Shown: piece by piece, positions 7,296 through 15,072 of the stretch | Layout: the number at the start of each line of letters is the position of its first letter | How positions within the stretch are numbered: position 1 is the stretch's first letter | Assembly: GCA_016293925.1 (NCBI GenBank) | Contig: JAEDCX010000025.1 | Coordinates: 1-28,558, forward strand | DNA from: Lachnospiraceae bacterium | GTDB taxonomy: Bacteria > Bacillota > Clostridia > Lachnospirales > Lachnospiraceae | DNA length: 28,558 nucleotides | Direction of reading: 5' to 3' | Position numbers and translations under genes: made by a program | Notes under the pieces: model-generated | What the model was told of the DNA's origin: nothing | Database searches by the model: none | What the model saw: only the letters and a program-made list of their open reading frames with translations

Positions 7296-9770
7296 CTACT
7301 CAATGGACTTCAGGGATTCCGCCATGTTGATCTTTTTCAGTTTGAAATACATGACCACGTCCACGATCAGGGCGAATCCGAATGTAAACAGAATCGCATA
7401 GAGGAAACTGCTTCCGTCAATATGGACATCGAAACGGACCATATCGATCTTGATCTGGCTCATGACAAACCGCTGCAGTGCAATGCCCAGCGGAAGTCCC
7501 ACCAGGGCGCCGATGGCGGTCAGTACCATGTTCTCCCGGAATACATAGATTGCCGTTTCCCCGGGGTAGAAGCCCAGCACCTTGATGGTGGCAATCTCCC
7601 GGATCCGCTCCGTGATATTGATGTTGGTCAGATTGTACAGAACAATAAACGCCAGGGCCGCCGCACAGGCGATGATCAGGACTACAATATAGTCCATTGT
7701 TTTCATCATGCGATTGAATTTGCTGCTCACCTCTTCGTTGACCGTTACCGCACTGACATTTTCCTGCTGCAGGAATGCCGTTGACAGATCGTACAGATCC
7801 TGGCCAGCAGCAGCATTTACGAACGCGGTTTTGTATGCAGGTTTGCTGCCGAAGAATGCTTCATAGGTTTCAGCACTCAGATAGGCACTGCTCATGAAGA
7901 AATTCTGGCAAACCGCCGACACTCGCAGAGTCACCTCCTGCATGTCGGAGGTACGCATGGTTACGGTATCCCCTGTGTGGAGTCCGAATGCTTCAGCGGT
8001 ATTCACCGCAAGGACGACTTCTCCGTAGCCGGGAAAAGCAATCGGCTCCCCCTGGGGAGTATGCAGATTCACCAGTTCGGGAAACCGGTCTGCGTCCCGG
8101 GGTACCACAATCGTCGTGGCTTTGACCGTGTCCTCCCCGATGATGTCCACCGAAATCTGATATACAGGCATGATAAGAGACGTTTCCTCCGACCAGTCTT
8201 CAGCAAACGATACCATCTCCTCTTCCGTCAGCGGATCGATAAAGCTGACGCTCTCATCGTATACCATAATCGTTCCGTATTGTGCATCCGCAATCCCCAC
8301 GATGGAATCCTGAATTCCGAAGCCGGTTACAATCAGCCCGGTACATCCGCTGATGCCCAGAACCATCATAAAGAATCGCTTCTTGTAACGTACAACATTC
8401 CGGATCGATACCTTGTACAGGAATTTGAGCCGCTTCCAGATAAACGGTACATATTCCAGGAAAATACGTTTCCCTGCCTTAGGTGCTTTCGGCCGGATCA
8501 GTTCCGCTGCCGTACCGGCAAGCTCATACCGGCAGGATACCCATGTGGTTCCGATGGAACAGAACAGAGACACTGCCAGAGAGATTGCGAACAACACCCA
8601 GTTCATCACAAAATGAATCTCCGTGAATCCGTACATCATCCCGTACACCTTCCAGATTGTCGCGGGGAATATCCAGGATCCCAGGAAAAAACCACCCACA
8701 CAGCCGATCAGCGCAGCACTTCCGGAATATGTCATATATTTTCCCATAATAGTGCCTGTCCCATATCCGAGTGCCTTCAGGACACCGATCTGGGTTCGCT
8801 GTTCCTCCACCATCCGATTCATGGTTGTCATGCAGACCAGCGCCGCCACCAGGAAAAAGAAGATCGGAAATACCACCGCGATTCCTTCCACAATCTCCGA
8901 ATCCCTCTGAAAACTCACATATCCTACATTGGTCTCCCGGGTCAGCACATAGGTCGCAGGCTCCAGCTTCCCGGATTCCGGTTCTGCTCCGGCATCCCGA
9001 TAAAGAGCATTTTCATAGATCTCCCGCAAACGGCGCTCTCCACAGGCGGCAAGCACCGCTTCCATTTCATCCTGATGTGCTTCGATCATACCATCATAGC
9101 CTGCAGAATAGAGTTCATGTTTCTCCTCCATGGTCACATAGATATCCGTATAGTAATCCATCCGGAAATCCTCCGGCAGGATGTAACAGTAATATTGAAT
9201 GCTTCCGTTTCCGATCGTCGTGCTTCCCCGTTCATAATTTAGGTACAGGGACGCATTTCCCAGACCGACCACCGTATATTCGCGACAGCTGAACCGATCC
9301 AGAATCTCCGGGGAATTGGTATCCGGAATGGTAATCGTGGTACCGATATATTCATCCGTATAATATCTTCCATCCAGAACAATCTCACCGGACTTCTCCG
9401 GACCGCGTCCGGTCAGAATCGAAACACCGTTCAGATTCTTCGGCCAGGAATGGAACCGGACCACAGATTCCTTGTCCTTGTCTACCGCTGTTGCATCGGC
9501 ATAATATGCTCCTTCTGCATATTCCACGCCTTCCAGATCCCGGACGGCATCCACATCCTCCTCCGCAAGTCCCAACGTTGATACAAGCCGATAGTCAAAC
9601 AGATTCAGCTTCTCCAGATATTGATTTGTCGTTTCCCACATTGCCTGCTTCGTTACCTTCAGTCCCGAGAAAAAACCAACTCCAAGGGCAATGATGGACA
9701 TTATGGCCGCATACCTTCCGAAACTTCCGCGAATCTCCCGGAAGGTTGTTTTTCTTATCATTGATTTCAT
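7296..9770 (-). CDS. FtsX/MacB-type ABC transporter permease (large, two-FtsX-domain form)
   Basis: An 824-residue membrane subunit of an ABC transporter, partner of the ATPase encoded just upstream. The N-terminal helix (about residues 17-37, YAAIMSIIALGVGFFSGLKV) is followed by a large extracytoplasmic domain. A first FtsX membrane unit comes next (GIAVVFPIFFFLVAALVCMT and the helices after it), with the motif RTQIGVLKALGYG. After another helix and a second external domain comes a C-terminal FtsX unit with the matching motif REIATIKVLGFYPGE. This architecture is typical of large Firmicutes permeases that act on peptides, lipids or cell-wall stress signals. An upstream in-frame TTG (9800) overlaps the ATPase gene by 11 nt and has GAGGAG almost touching it, so I prefer the ATG at 9770, which agrees with the usual N-terminus (MIRKTTFREI nearby). 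The substrate is unknown. Confidence 0.9.
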   Translation of the reverse strand: MKSMIRKTTFREIRGSFGRYAAIMSIIALGVGFFSGLKVTKQAMWETTNQYLEKLNLFDYRLVSTLGLAEEDVDAVRDLEGVEYAEGAYYADATAVDKDKESVVRFHSWPKNLNGVSILTGRGPEKSGEIVLDGRYYTDEYIGTTITIPDTNSPEILDRFSCREYTVVGLGNASLYLNYERGSTTIGNGSIQYYCYILPEDFRMDYYTDIYVTMEEKHELYSAGYDGMIEAHQDEMEAVLAACGERRLREIYENALYRDAGAEPESGKLEPATYVLTRETNVGYVSFQRDSEIVEGIAVVFPIFFFLVAALVCMTTMNRMVEEQRTQIGVLKALGYGTGTIMGKYMTYSGSAALIGCVGGFFLGSWIFPATIWKVYGMMYGFTEIHFVMNWVLFAISLAVSLFCSIGTTWVSCRYELAGTAAELIRPKAPKAGKRIFLEYVPFIWKRLKFLYKVSIRNVVRYKKRFFMMVLGISGCTGLIVTGFGIQDSIVGIADAQYGTIMVYDESVSFIDPLTEEEMVSFAEDWSEETSLIMPVYQISVDIIGEDTVKATTIVVPRDADRFPELVNLHTPQGEPIAFPGYGEVVLAVNTAEAFGLHTGDTVTMRTSDMQEVTLRVSAVCQNFFMSSAYLSAETYEAFFGSKPAYKTAFVNAAAGQDLYDLSTAFLQQENVSAVTVNEEVSSKFNRMMKTMDYIVVLIIACAAALAFIVLYNLTNINITERIREIATIKVLGFYPGETAIYVFRENMVLTAIGALVGLPLGIALQRFVMSQIKIDMVRFDVHIDGSSFLYAILFTFGFALIVDVVMYFKLKKINMAESLKSIE

Positions 9771-9789
9771 ATGTATGTGTACCTGCTTC

Positions 9790-10491
9790 CTACCACTCAA
9801 TCTCCTCTACCGGAATGATATGTTCGTTCTGTTCCATTTTCACAACGGTTCCGCTTTTGACCGTTATGATTCTGTCCGCCATTGCGGTCAGCGCCTGATT
9901 ATGTGTGATAACCACCACCGTCATGCCCGTGTTCCGGCAGGTGTCCTGCAATAATTTCAAAACCTGCTTCCCTGTATGATAGTCCAGGGCTCCCGTAGGT
10001 TCATCACATAACAGAAGCTTCGGATTCTTCGCAAGCGCTCTGGCAATGGCCACCCGCTGCTGCTCCCCGCCGGACAGCTGCGCTGGAAAATTCCCCGCCC
10101 GATCCTGAAGTCCTACCTGCGCGATCACGGTTGCCGCATCCATCGGGTTCTTACAGATCTGCGCTGCCAATTCCACATTTTCAAGGGCCGTCAGGTTCTG
10201 AACCAGATTGTAGAACTGGAATACAAAACCGATATCATGTCTGCGGTATGCAGTCAGCCTCTTCATGGGATAGGAAGAGATCTCTTCCCCATCCAGCAGG
10301 ACGGTTCCCGAAGACAGGGTATCCATCCCGCCCAGAATATTCAGAATCGTCGTTTTCCCGGCACCGGACGCTCCCACGATCACACAGAATTCTCCTTTTT
10401 CAATGGTAAAATTCACGTTCTTCAGGGCATCGATATCCACCTCGCCCATATGATATGTTTTACAGACCTGTTGAAATTCTACAAAGCTCAT
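9790..10491 (-). CDS. ABC transporter ATP-binding protein (MacB/LolD-like)
   Basis: This 233-residue ATPase powers the FtsX-type permease encoded downstream. Walker A is GASGAGKT (40-47), the Q-loop glutamine is near 93 (GFVFQFYN), the signature is LSGGEQ (140-145) and Walker B with the catalytic glutamate is LLLCDEP (160-166), all intact. The sequence FYNLVQNLTALENVELAA is typical of the LolD/MacB/YtrE class that pairs with FtsX permeases. The start ATG overlaps the stop of the preceding nuclease-fold gene as ATGA, so the two should be translationally coupled. The permease start lies 19 nt past its stop (or overlaps it if the TTG is used). Confidence 0.95.
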   Translation of the reverse strand: MSFVEFQQVCKTYHMGEVDIDALKNVNFTIEKGEFCVIVGASGAGKTTILNILGGMDTLSSGTVLLDGEEISSYPMKRLTAYRRHDIGFVFQFYNLVQNLTALENVELAAQICKNPMDAATVIAQVGLQDRAGNFPAQLSGGEQQRVAIARALAKNPKLLLCDEPTGALDYHTGKQVLKLLQDTCRNTGMTVVVITHNQALTAMADRIITVKSGTVVKMEQNEHIIPVEEIEW

Positions 10492-10946
10492 CTTCTGTCA
10501 CGCTCCTCACTCTCTTCTATCATTTGTTCCAGATATCCGCCGTCCCACATCAGAATCTTCAGTTTCTTCGCTGCCTCCACCGCCGGTTTGGTGAAAAACT
10601 GATTCGTCAGAACTGCGCCCACCATGCAGTCATAATAATCCCTGCCGGCATACGCCTCCTGAATGGCTTTCACGCCCACCGGTACGGAATAACGTTTACA
10701 CTGAATCGCATAACTGACTCCGTCCTTCCAGGCCAGAATATCCACACCGTAATCCTTGCTTCCGGGCGTTACCTGAACCTCCTGAAATCCTCTTTCCTCC
10801 AGCAGATCAGCACAATAATGCTCAAACGCATGCCCTTCCATATCGTTCAGGTCCGGATACCGATGTTGCCTTCTATGCAGAATGATCCCTGCCACAACCA
10901 ACACGAACACGCCCGCCACTGCGGCCGCAATCCACCAATCATTCAT
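10488..10946 (-). CDS. Membrane-anchored restriction-endonuclease-fold (Mrr-type) protein
   Basis: A 152-residue protein with an N-terminal membrane helix (about residues 5-23, followed by the basic HRRQHR). A Mrr-type PD-(D/E)XK nuclease domain fills the rest. The core residues look intact: E42 in the first helix (GHAFEHYCADLL), D69 in GSKDYGVDIL, and the Q-x-K motif Q82/K84 in YAIQCKRY. The pattern AVLTNQFFTKPAVEAAKKL matches the end of the domain. The family includes DNA-cleaving Mrr enzymes, but many small membrane-anchored members have no known activity. It is the first gene of the operon and overlaps the ABC ATPase gene by ATGA. I chose the ATG at 10946 (AGGCGG just upstream) over a TTG one codon earlier. 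No methyltransferase gene is nearby, which argues against a standard restriction system. Confidence 0.85.
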   Translation of the reverse strand: MNDWWIAAAVAGVFVLVVAGIILHRRQHRYPDLNDMEGHAFEHYCADLLEERGFQEVQVTPGSKDYGVDILAWKDGVSYAIQCKRYSVPVGVKAIQEAYAGRDYYDCMVGAVLTNQFFTKPAVEAAKKLKILMWDGGYLEQMIEESEERDRR

Positions 10947-11014
10947 CAATCCGCCTGCTTTCCTTCCGTCGTAATCTTCGTTCCTCCGGAACGCCTCCGA
11001 AGGATATTCGATTC

Positions 11015-11043
11015 ATTATACCATTGGGTTTTTTCTTTGTAAA
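11015..11043 (-). promoter_or_regulatory. Strong candidate promoter of the nuclease/ABC operon
   Basis: On the minus strand, TTTACA (11043-11038), a 17-bp spacer and a perfect TATAAT (11020-11015) would start RNA near 11008, about 60 nt before the nuclease-fold gene. Confidence 0.75.
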
Positions 11044-11055
11044 TCTGCACAATCA

Positions 11056-11084
11056 TTGACATTGTGACACTTTATTGATAGCCT
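11056..11084 (+). promoter_or_regulatory. Candidate divergent promoter for the zinc-ribbon gene
   Basis: A perfect TTGACA (11056-11061) and a 17-bp spacer ending in TG-A lead to TAGCCT (11079-11084). The -10 is weak but has an extended TG. RNA would start near 11091, giving a leader of about 114 nt. Its -35 is only 12 bp from that of the oppositely directed operon promoter. Confidence 0.4.
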
Positions 11085-11204
11085 TGTTTTAGGAAATGTC
11101 CTTTGTTATATCGCATCACACGGCCGGTTACGGGATGACGCCTTATTCCCGGCAGGATGAGACATATACAAGACATAGAGAAATACGTCGGAAGGGGTCA
11201 AAAG

Positions 11205-11876
11205 ATGATTTGTGTCAAATGTCGGAATCAGCTTCCTCCTGGAGCACAGGTCTGTCCGCACTGTGGTGCGGCCGTAGAAGTTACGCAGCAGGCGGTTCTT
11301 CCCAATCAACTATACGGATATGAACATGCACCGCAAGGCTATCCACAGAATCCGGCAGCCCCCATAGGCTGTCCGCAGGCCATACAGGGCTATATACCGC
11401 CGCAGGGTTGTGTGCCGCCGCAGGGCTATGTGTTACCGCAGATGACTATGCCTTCGGGCTATCCGTCCGTACAACGCCAGACACCTCCTCTCCCCCCTAT
11501 GCCGGGCAGTTATGCATTTGCCCTGGTTATGGGTATCCTAGGGATTGTGGGCGGTTCCATCGGCACCTTCTGCTGGGGACTGATTGCCGCCGGAATTGCA
11601 TCCGTACTCAGTATCGCCGCCGTTGTCCTCGGTGTCAATGCGGCCAAGCAGACCGGCCGGCCCCGATCGAACGGTGCCATGATCTGCGGAATCGTCGGTA
11701 TTGTCCTGTCGGTATTCTTCTCCGCCGGATGCTTTGTCTACGGGCTCAGCTGCACCTATGATTCCTGCACGGGGGTACGGGGTTGTGAGAAATACGGTTA
11801 TTACGGCTTCATCGGCGGTGCCTGTGTAGATTCCTGTGAATCCCGGAGCACTACGACCGATTACGACAACTATTGA
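11205..11876 (+). CDS. Zinc-ribbon, Pro/Gln-rich membrane protein of DUF4190 type
   Basis: A 223-residue protein of unknown function. An N-terminal zinc ribbon has C3, C6, C17 and C20 (MICVKC...VCPHCG). A low-complexity region (about 35-100) repeats PQGY/PPQGC/PPQGY. A DUF4190-like pair of membrane segments lies at about 103-145 and 157-182, with VLGVNAAKQ between them. A Cys-rich tail ends in CEKYGYYGFIGGACVDSC. An in-frame ATG lies 16 codons upstream, but the ATG at 11205 is preceded by AAGGGG at the right spacing and begins exactly at the zinc ribbon. The gene 197 nt downstream encodes a shorter relative lacking the ribbon and Pro-rich part. Such proteins are common in Firmicutes and uncharacterised. 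The cytoplasmic side of the ribbon is inferred. Confidence 0.85.
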   Translation: MICVKCRNQLPPGAQVCPHCGAAVEVTQQAVLPNQLYGYEHAPQGYPQNPAAPIGCPQAIQGYIPPQGCVPPQGYVLPQMTMPSGYPSVQRQTPPLPPMPGSYAFALVMGILGIVGGSIGTFCWGLIAAGIASVLSIAAVVLGVNAAKQTGRPRSNGAMICGIVGIVLSVFFSAGCFVYGLSCTYDSCTGVRGCEKYGYYGFIGGACVDSCESRSTTTDYDNY

Positions 11877-11932
11877 TTCCCGGCTCAAAATATCATATCG
11901 GGCTCCGATCATGACAGCTTCAGCCATCGCAA

Positions 11933-11949
11933 TGTATACGCTGTATACG
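11933..11949 (+). repeat. Tandem 8-bp direct repeat upstream of a promoter
   Basis: TGTATACG occurs at 11933-11940 and again at 11942-11949, a 9-bp period, each copy containing the palindrome GTATAC. The second copy ends 11 bp before the -35 of the promoter at 11961. It could be a regulator site; it could also be chance. Confidence 0.4.
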
Positions 11950-11960
11950 TTTTTCGATAA

Positions 11961-11989
11961 TTGACAGATATGGTGGAAAATGGTAGAGT
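11961..11989 (+). promoter_or_regulatory. Candidate promoter of the small DUF4190-type gene
   Basis: A perfect TTGACA (11961-11966), a 17-bp spacer and TAGAGT (11984-11989) predict a start near 11996 and a leader of about 78 nt. The leader contains a possible 9-bp hairpin with two G-U pairs (12012-12020 with 12026-12034). Confidence 0.55.
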
Positions 11990-12073
11990 TATAGGCGGAA
12001 TTGTTTGCCTTGTGACGGTATATATTATCGTTACAGGTAATACATATTACAAATATTATGAGGAGGACATAAT

Positions 12074-12448
12074 ATGGAACCTACAGTACAGCCCGGCAAG
12101 GGTCTTCGTACCGCATCCCTGATCTTAGGTATCGTTAGTATCGTTTCAGGTACTCTCGGTGTTATCTTCTGGGGGATTTCCTGTGGTATAACATCTATTG
12201 CATGCGGTATCGTTGCAATCGTACTCGGCGTCAACGCAGCAAAACAGGCTAACGGTGCGAAGGGCGGTGGATTTATCTGCGGTCTGATCGGTCTGATCTT
12301 CGGCGTTGTATTTACACTGGGATGCACAATCATCTCTTGTGCTTGCAGCTGCAAATACGGCTACAGCGGTGTGATCGGCGGATCCTGTTCGGCAGAAAGC
12401 GATGCGAGAAAATTTGCGAATGAAATCGAGAACAGCTTTAACTGGTAA
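12074..12448 (+). CDS. Small two-segment membrane protein of DUF4190 type
   Basis: A 124-residue protein, a shorter relative of the zinc-ribbon gene just upstream. Both share a first hydrophobic hairpin ending in VLGVNAAKQ, a second membrane segment beginning with [MF]ICG, and a tail KYGY-x-G-x-IGG-x-C (here CKYGYSGVIGGSC at about 93-105). The N-terminal zinc ribbon and Pro-rich linker are missing; instead a short polar start (MEPTVQPGKG) is seen, and the end is charged (SDARKFANEIENSFNW). A strong AGGAGG precedes the ATG by 8 nt. It has its own promoter (11961-11989) and terminator (12481-12506), so it is probably a single-gene unit. Function unknown. Confidence 0.88.
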   Translation: MEPTVQPGKGLRTASLILGIVSIVSGTLGVIFWGISCGITSIACGIVAIVLGVNAAKQANGAKGGGFICGLIGLIFGVVFTLGCTIISCACSCKYGYSGVIGGSCSAESDARKFANEIENSFNW

Positions 12449-12480
12449 TTCCGTCTGACAGAAACAGAACAACACATGCG

Positions 12481-12510
12481 AAGGCTGTTGCTACGGCAAC
12501 AGCCTTTTCT
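12481..12510 (+). terminator. Intrinsic terminator after the small DUF4190-type gene
   Basis: A perfect 11-bp stem (12481-12491 with 12496-12506) closed by the stable TACG tetraloop is followed by TTCT. It ends only about 25 nt before the lgt start, leaving little room for a separate lgt promoter. Confidence 0.85.
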
Positions 12511-12533
12511 GTGAGAATCTTCGGAGTGTATCT

Positions 12534-13487
12534 ATGTATCCTTACATTCATATCGTCGGAAACTTCAATATCCCTACTTACGGATCCTTGTTTTTAATCG
12601 GATTCATTATTGCAATCTTCATCGGACGACACATCGGTCCCTCCATGGGCATTGGGAAGGATGATGCCTTCTACGGCATGCTCTATTGTGCCATCGGTAT
12701 CCTGATCGGTTCCAAGGTAATGTATTTCGTCAGCAAACTGCCGAATGTCATTACAAACTTCAGTACCGTGATCGAATGGGCGAAAACCGACTTCGGCGGT
12801 CTGATGGGTTATCTGTTCGGCGGTCTGGTATTCTATGGCGGACTGATCGGTGCAGTGATCGGTATCTACAGATACTGTTATCATTTCCGTGTGTCCTTCA
12901 AGGCATTCGTCAATGTATATGCACCTCTGATTCCGCTGATTCATGCCTTCGGACGTGTGGGATGCTTCCTGGCAGGCTGCTGCTACGGGATGGAATATCA
13001 CGGCTTCGGTGCGGTACAGTTTCCCAGTCCGGACAAATTCCCGATGTTTGACACAGATCCTGTTCTAAGCAGTGTTCCCAGACTTCCGATTCAGCTGATC
13101 GAGGCAGGATTGAATATTATTGCATTCATCATATTGTGGACCCTCACGAAAAAACGCAGAAACAAACCGATGCAGACCATGGGCTTCTACCTGGTGTACT
13201 ATACGGTTGCACGTTTTGTACTGGAATTCTTCCGGGGTGATATCGAACGGGGGTACTTCGGGGCAATTACCACTTCCCAGTGGATCAGTCTGTTGCTCCT
13301 GCCGATCGCAGTCATCCTTATCCGGGGCAGATGGCAGCAAAAACACCTGAACACCCAGGAACGTCCGCTGAACCGAAGAGAGCTGGCCCGCCGGGAGAAA
13401 TATAAGGCCTGGTACGATGCCCAGGAAGCTGCTGCACGGAAGCAGGAAGCAGTAACAGTACAGGAACAAGATTCTGCGGGTGAATAA
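12534..13487 (+). CDS. lgt: Prolipoprotein diacylglyceryl transferase
   Basis: Transfers diacylglycerol from phosphatidylglycerol to the lipobox cysteine of prolipoproteins, the first step of lipoprotein maturation, in the cytoplasmic membrane. The 317-residue protein has about seven hydrophobic segments. It starts with the usual YIHIVGNFNIPTYGSLFLIG. The conserved Lgt core HAFGRVGCFLAGCCYG lies at 137-152 and includes the essential Arg of the signature. Other conserved pieces are FYGGLIG (100-106) and the C-terminal EFFRGDIERG (about 231-240). A charged cytoplasmic tail (about 264-317) extends beyond the last helix and is longer than in many relatives. GGAG lies 7 nt before the ATG at 12534. 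Confidence 0.96.
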   Translation: MYPYIHIVGNFNIPTYGSLFLIGFIIAIFIGRHIGPSMGIGKDDAFYGMLYCAIGILIGSKVMYFVSKLPNVITNFSTVIEWAKTDFGGLMGYLFGGLVFYGGLIGAVIGIYRYCYHFRVSFKAFVNVYAPLIPLIHAFGRVGCFLAGCCYGMEYHGFGAVQFPSPDKFPMFDTDPVLSSVPRLPIQLIEAGLNIIAFIILWTLTKKRRNKPMQTMGFYLVYYTVARFVLEFFRGDIERGYFGAITTSQWISLLLLPIAVILIRGRWQQKHLNTQERPLNRRELARREKYKAWYDAQEAAARKQEAVTVQEQDSAGE

Positions 13488-13500
13488 CAATATAATCCAT

Positions 13501-13528
13501 TTGCAAAGATACGGCAATGTTCTATGAT
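13501..13528 (+). promoter_or_regulatory. Candidate promoter of the beta-glucosidase gene, overlapping the lgt terminator
   Basis: TTGCAA (13501-13506), a 16-bp spacer and TATGAT (13523-13528) would start RNA near 13535. The -10 straddles the arm and loop of the lgt terminator hairpin. The -35 matches consensus at only 4 of 6 positions. Confidence 0.4.
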
Positions 13529-13550
13529 ATGAGGTAGAACATTGCTTTTT
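13514..13550 (+). terminator. Intrinsic terminator of lgt
   Basis: A perfect 11-bp stem (GCAATGTTCTA 13514-13524 with TAGAACATTGC 13535-13545), a 10-nt loop and five T (13546-13550). Confidence 0.85.
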
Positions 13551-13575
13551 GATTTATGGATACGGAGGGTAAACG

Positions 13576-14949
13576 ATGGGATTCAAAAAAGATTTCATAT
13601 GGGGCGCCGCTACCGCTTCCTATCAGGTGGAAGGAGCTGCCTATGAGGACGGAAAAGGACTGAATATCTGGGATGTATTCTGCCGGAAACCCGGGGCTGT
13701 CTACGAGGGGCATAACGGTGATGTGGCCTGCGACCAGTATCATCTCTATCATGATGATGTGGAACTGATGGCAAGTCTTCATCTGCAGGCTTACCGCTTC
13801 TCCATCAGCTGGTCAAGGGTTCTGCCGGAGGGAACCACCCGGTACGGCGGTAAGGTAAATGAGGCCGGACTCGCATACTATGACCGGCTGGTAGATGACT
13901 TACTTGCCCACAATATCGAGCCCTATGTGACACTGTATCACTGGGATCTTCCCTATGAACTCCAGTGCCGGGGCGGATGGCAGAATGACGAGATTGTAGA
14001 TTGGTTCCACGAATATGCAGAACTGATTGCCAAGAGACTGGGCGACCGGGTGAAATACTTTTTTACCGTCAATGAACCCCAGTGCTTTCTGGGCCTTGGA
14101 TATTTGCGCGGAGAACATGCTCCGGGAATCTGTGTGGGCGATCGAGAATTCCTGCGCACGGTGCACAATATGCTGAAAGCCCACGGTGCAGCCGTTACCG
14201 CTCTCCGGACCCATTGCAAAACAGATGTGAAGGTGGGGATGGCACCCACTGCCACCTACTGCTACCCGGCAACCGATTCCCCGGAAGATATCCGGGCGGC
14301 ACGGGAGAACATGTTCTATTTCAACGACAGTGTGGACTCCATGATCTGGAGTATGCCGCTCATTGCGGATCCGGTCATGCTCGGTCACTATCCCGAACAG
14401 GTTCTCAGTCAGTTTGAAGGACGTCTTCCCCATATCACGGACGCTGATATGAAATTGATTTCACAACCCACTGATTTCTTCGGCTTTAATCTCTACAACG
14501 GGATTGAGACATCCATGGGACCGGACGGACAGCCGCTGCGCCGGAAACGTTATGACGGCTTCCCGAAAACAGCCATCCAGTGGCCGGTTACCCCGGAAGC
14601 AATCTACTGGGCATCCCGGTTCCTGTACGAGCGGTACCGGAAACCTCTCTACGTCACTGAAAACGGTATGTCCGCCCATGATTGGGTTTCCCTGGACGGC
14701 AAAGTGCATGATCCGAACCGGATTGATTTCTATCATCGTTACCTGCGGGAGCTTCGGAAAGCTGCCGATGACGGTGTGGATATCGCCGGATACTTCGCAT
14801 GGTCCCTGATGGACAACTTCGAATGGGCAAACGGATACAATGACCGTTTCGGCCTGGTCTATGTTGACTACACAACGCAACAGCGGATTATCAAGGATTC
14901 CGGCTGCTGGTACCGGGACGTCATTGATACAAACGGCGAGCATCTGTAG
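13576..14949 (+). CDS. Glycoside hydrolase family 1 beta-glucosidase
   Basis: A 457-residue cytoplasmic enzyme (no signal peptide) that hydrolyses beta-glucosides, such as short cello-oligosaccharides or plant glucosides, by the retaining mechanism. Family signatures are intact: the N-terminal FIWGAATASYQVEGA, the acid/base glutamate E167 in TVNEP and the nucleophile E362 in YVTENG. The aglycone/glucose-binding end is MDNFEWANGYNDRFGLVYVD (E416, W417). The E-W pair there points to a plain beta-glucosidase rather than a 6-phospho-beta-glucosidase, which usually carries a Ser/Lys/Tyr phosphate-binding set. No sugar transporter is adjacent. GGAGGG lies 7 nt before the ATG. It stands alone between two terminators. 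Confidence 0.95.
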   Translation: MGFKKDFIWGAATASYQVEGAAYEDGKGLNIWDVFCRKPGAVYEGHNGDVACDQYHLYHDDVELMASLHLQAYRFSISWSRVLPEGTTRYGGKVNEAGLAYYDRLVDDLLAHNIEPYVTLYHWDLPYELQCRGGWQNDEIVDWFHEYAELIAKRLGDRVKYFFTVNEPQCFLGLGYLRGEHAPGICVGDREFLRTVHNMLKAHGAAVTALRTHCKTDVKVGMAPTATYCYPATDSPEDIRAARENMFYFNDSVDSMIWSMPLIADPVMLGHYPEQVLSQFEGRLPHITDADMKLISQPTDFFGFNLYNGIETSMGPDGQPLRRKRYDGFPKTAIQWPVTPEAIYWASRFLYERYRKPLYVTENGMSAHDWVSLDGKVHDPNRIDFYHRYLRELRKAADDGVDIAGYFAWSLMDNFEWANGYNDRFGLVYVDYTTQQRIIKDSGCWYRDVIDTNGEHL

Positions 14950-14993
14950 GAAAAAGAAGCCATTCCGAAAAGAACTTTTCTCCAAAACACATA

Positions 14994-15022
14994 TTGAAAA
15001 CTTATAAACACTGTAATATTAT
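14994..15022 (+). promoter_or_regulatory. Candidate promoter of the Rrf2-type regulator inside a long palindrome
   Basis: TTGAAA (14994-14999), a 17-bp spacer and TATTAT (15017-15022), each matching consensus at five of six positions, predict a start near 15029. The whole element is covered by the palindrome 14997-15037. Confidence 0.6.
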
Positions 15023-15042
15023 AGGTTTATAAGTTTTCTTTT
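14997..15042 (+). terminator. Long AT-rich palindrome: terminator of the glucosidase gene and/or operator
   Basis: Perfect 13-bp arms AAAACTTATAAAC (14997-15009) and GTTTATAAGTTTT (15025-15037) enclose a second, near-perfect 14-bp palindrome (15011-15024), offset by one base. As RNA this makes a long hairpin followed by CTTTTT, fitting a terminator. As DNA it spans the -10 and start point of the next gene, fitting an operator. Confidence 0.65.
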
Positions 15043-15072
15043 TATTCATCAACAGAAATGGAGGAAATAATT

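Noticed and set aside
7977..9242. Long open frame (about 421 codons) antisense to the ABC permease
   Set aside because: No domain, biased composition, no ribosome site; the minus-strand permease is clearly the coding frame.
9771..9800. TTG start for the ABC permease at 9800
   Set aside because: The Shine-Dalgarno-like GAGGAG is almost adjacent to the TTG, too close for normal initiation; the ATG at 9770 gives the usual family N-terminus.
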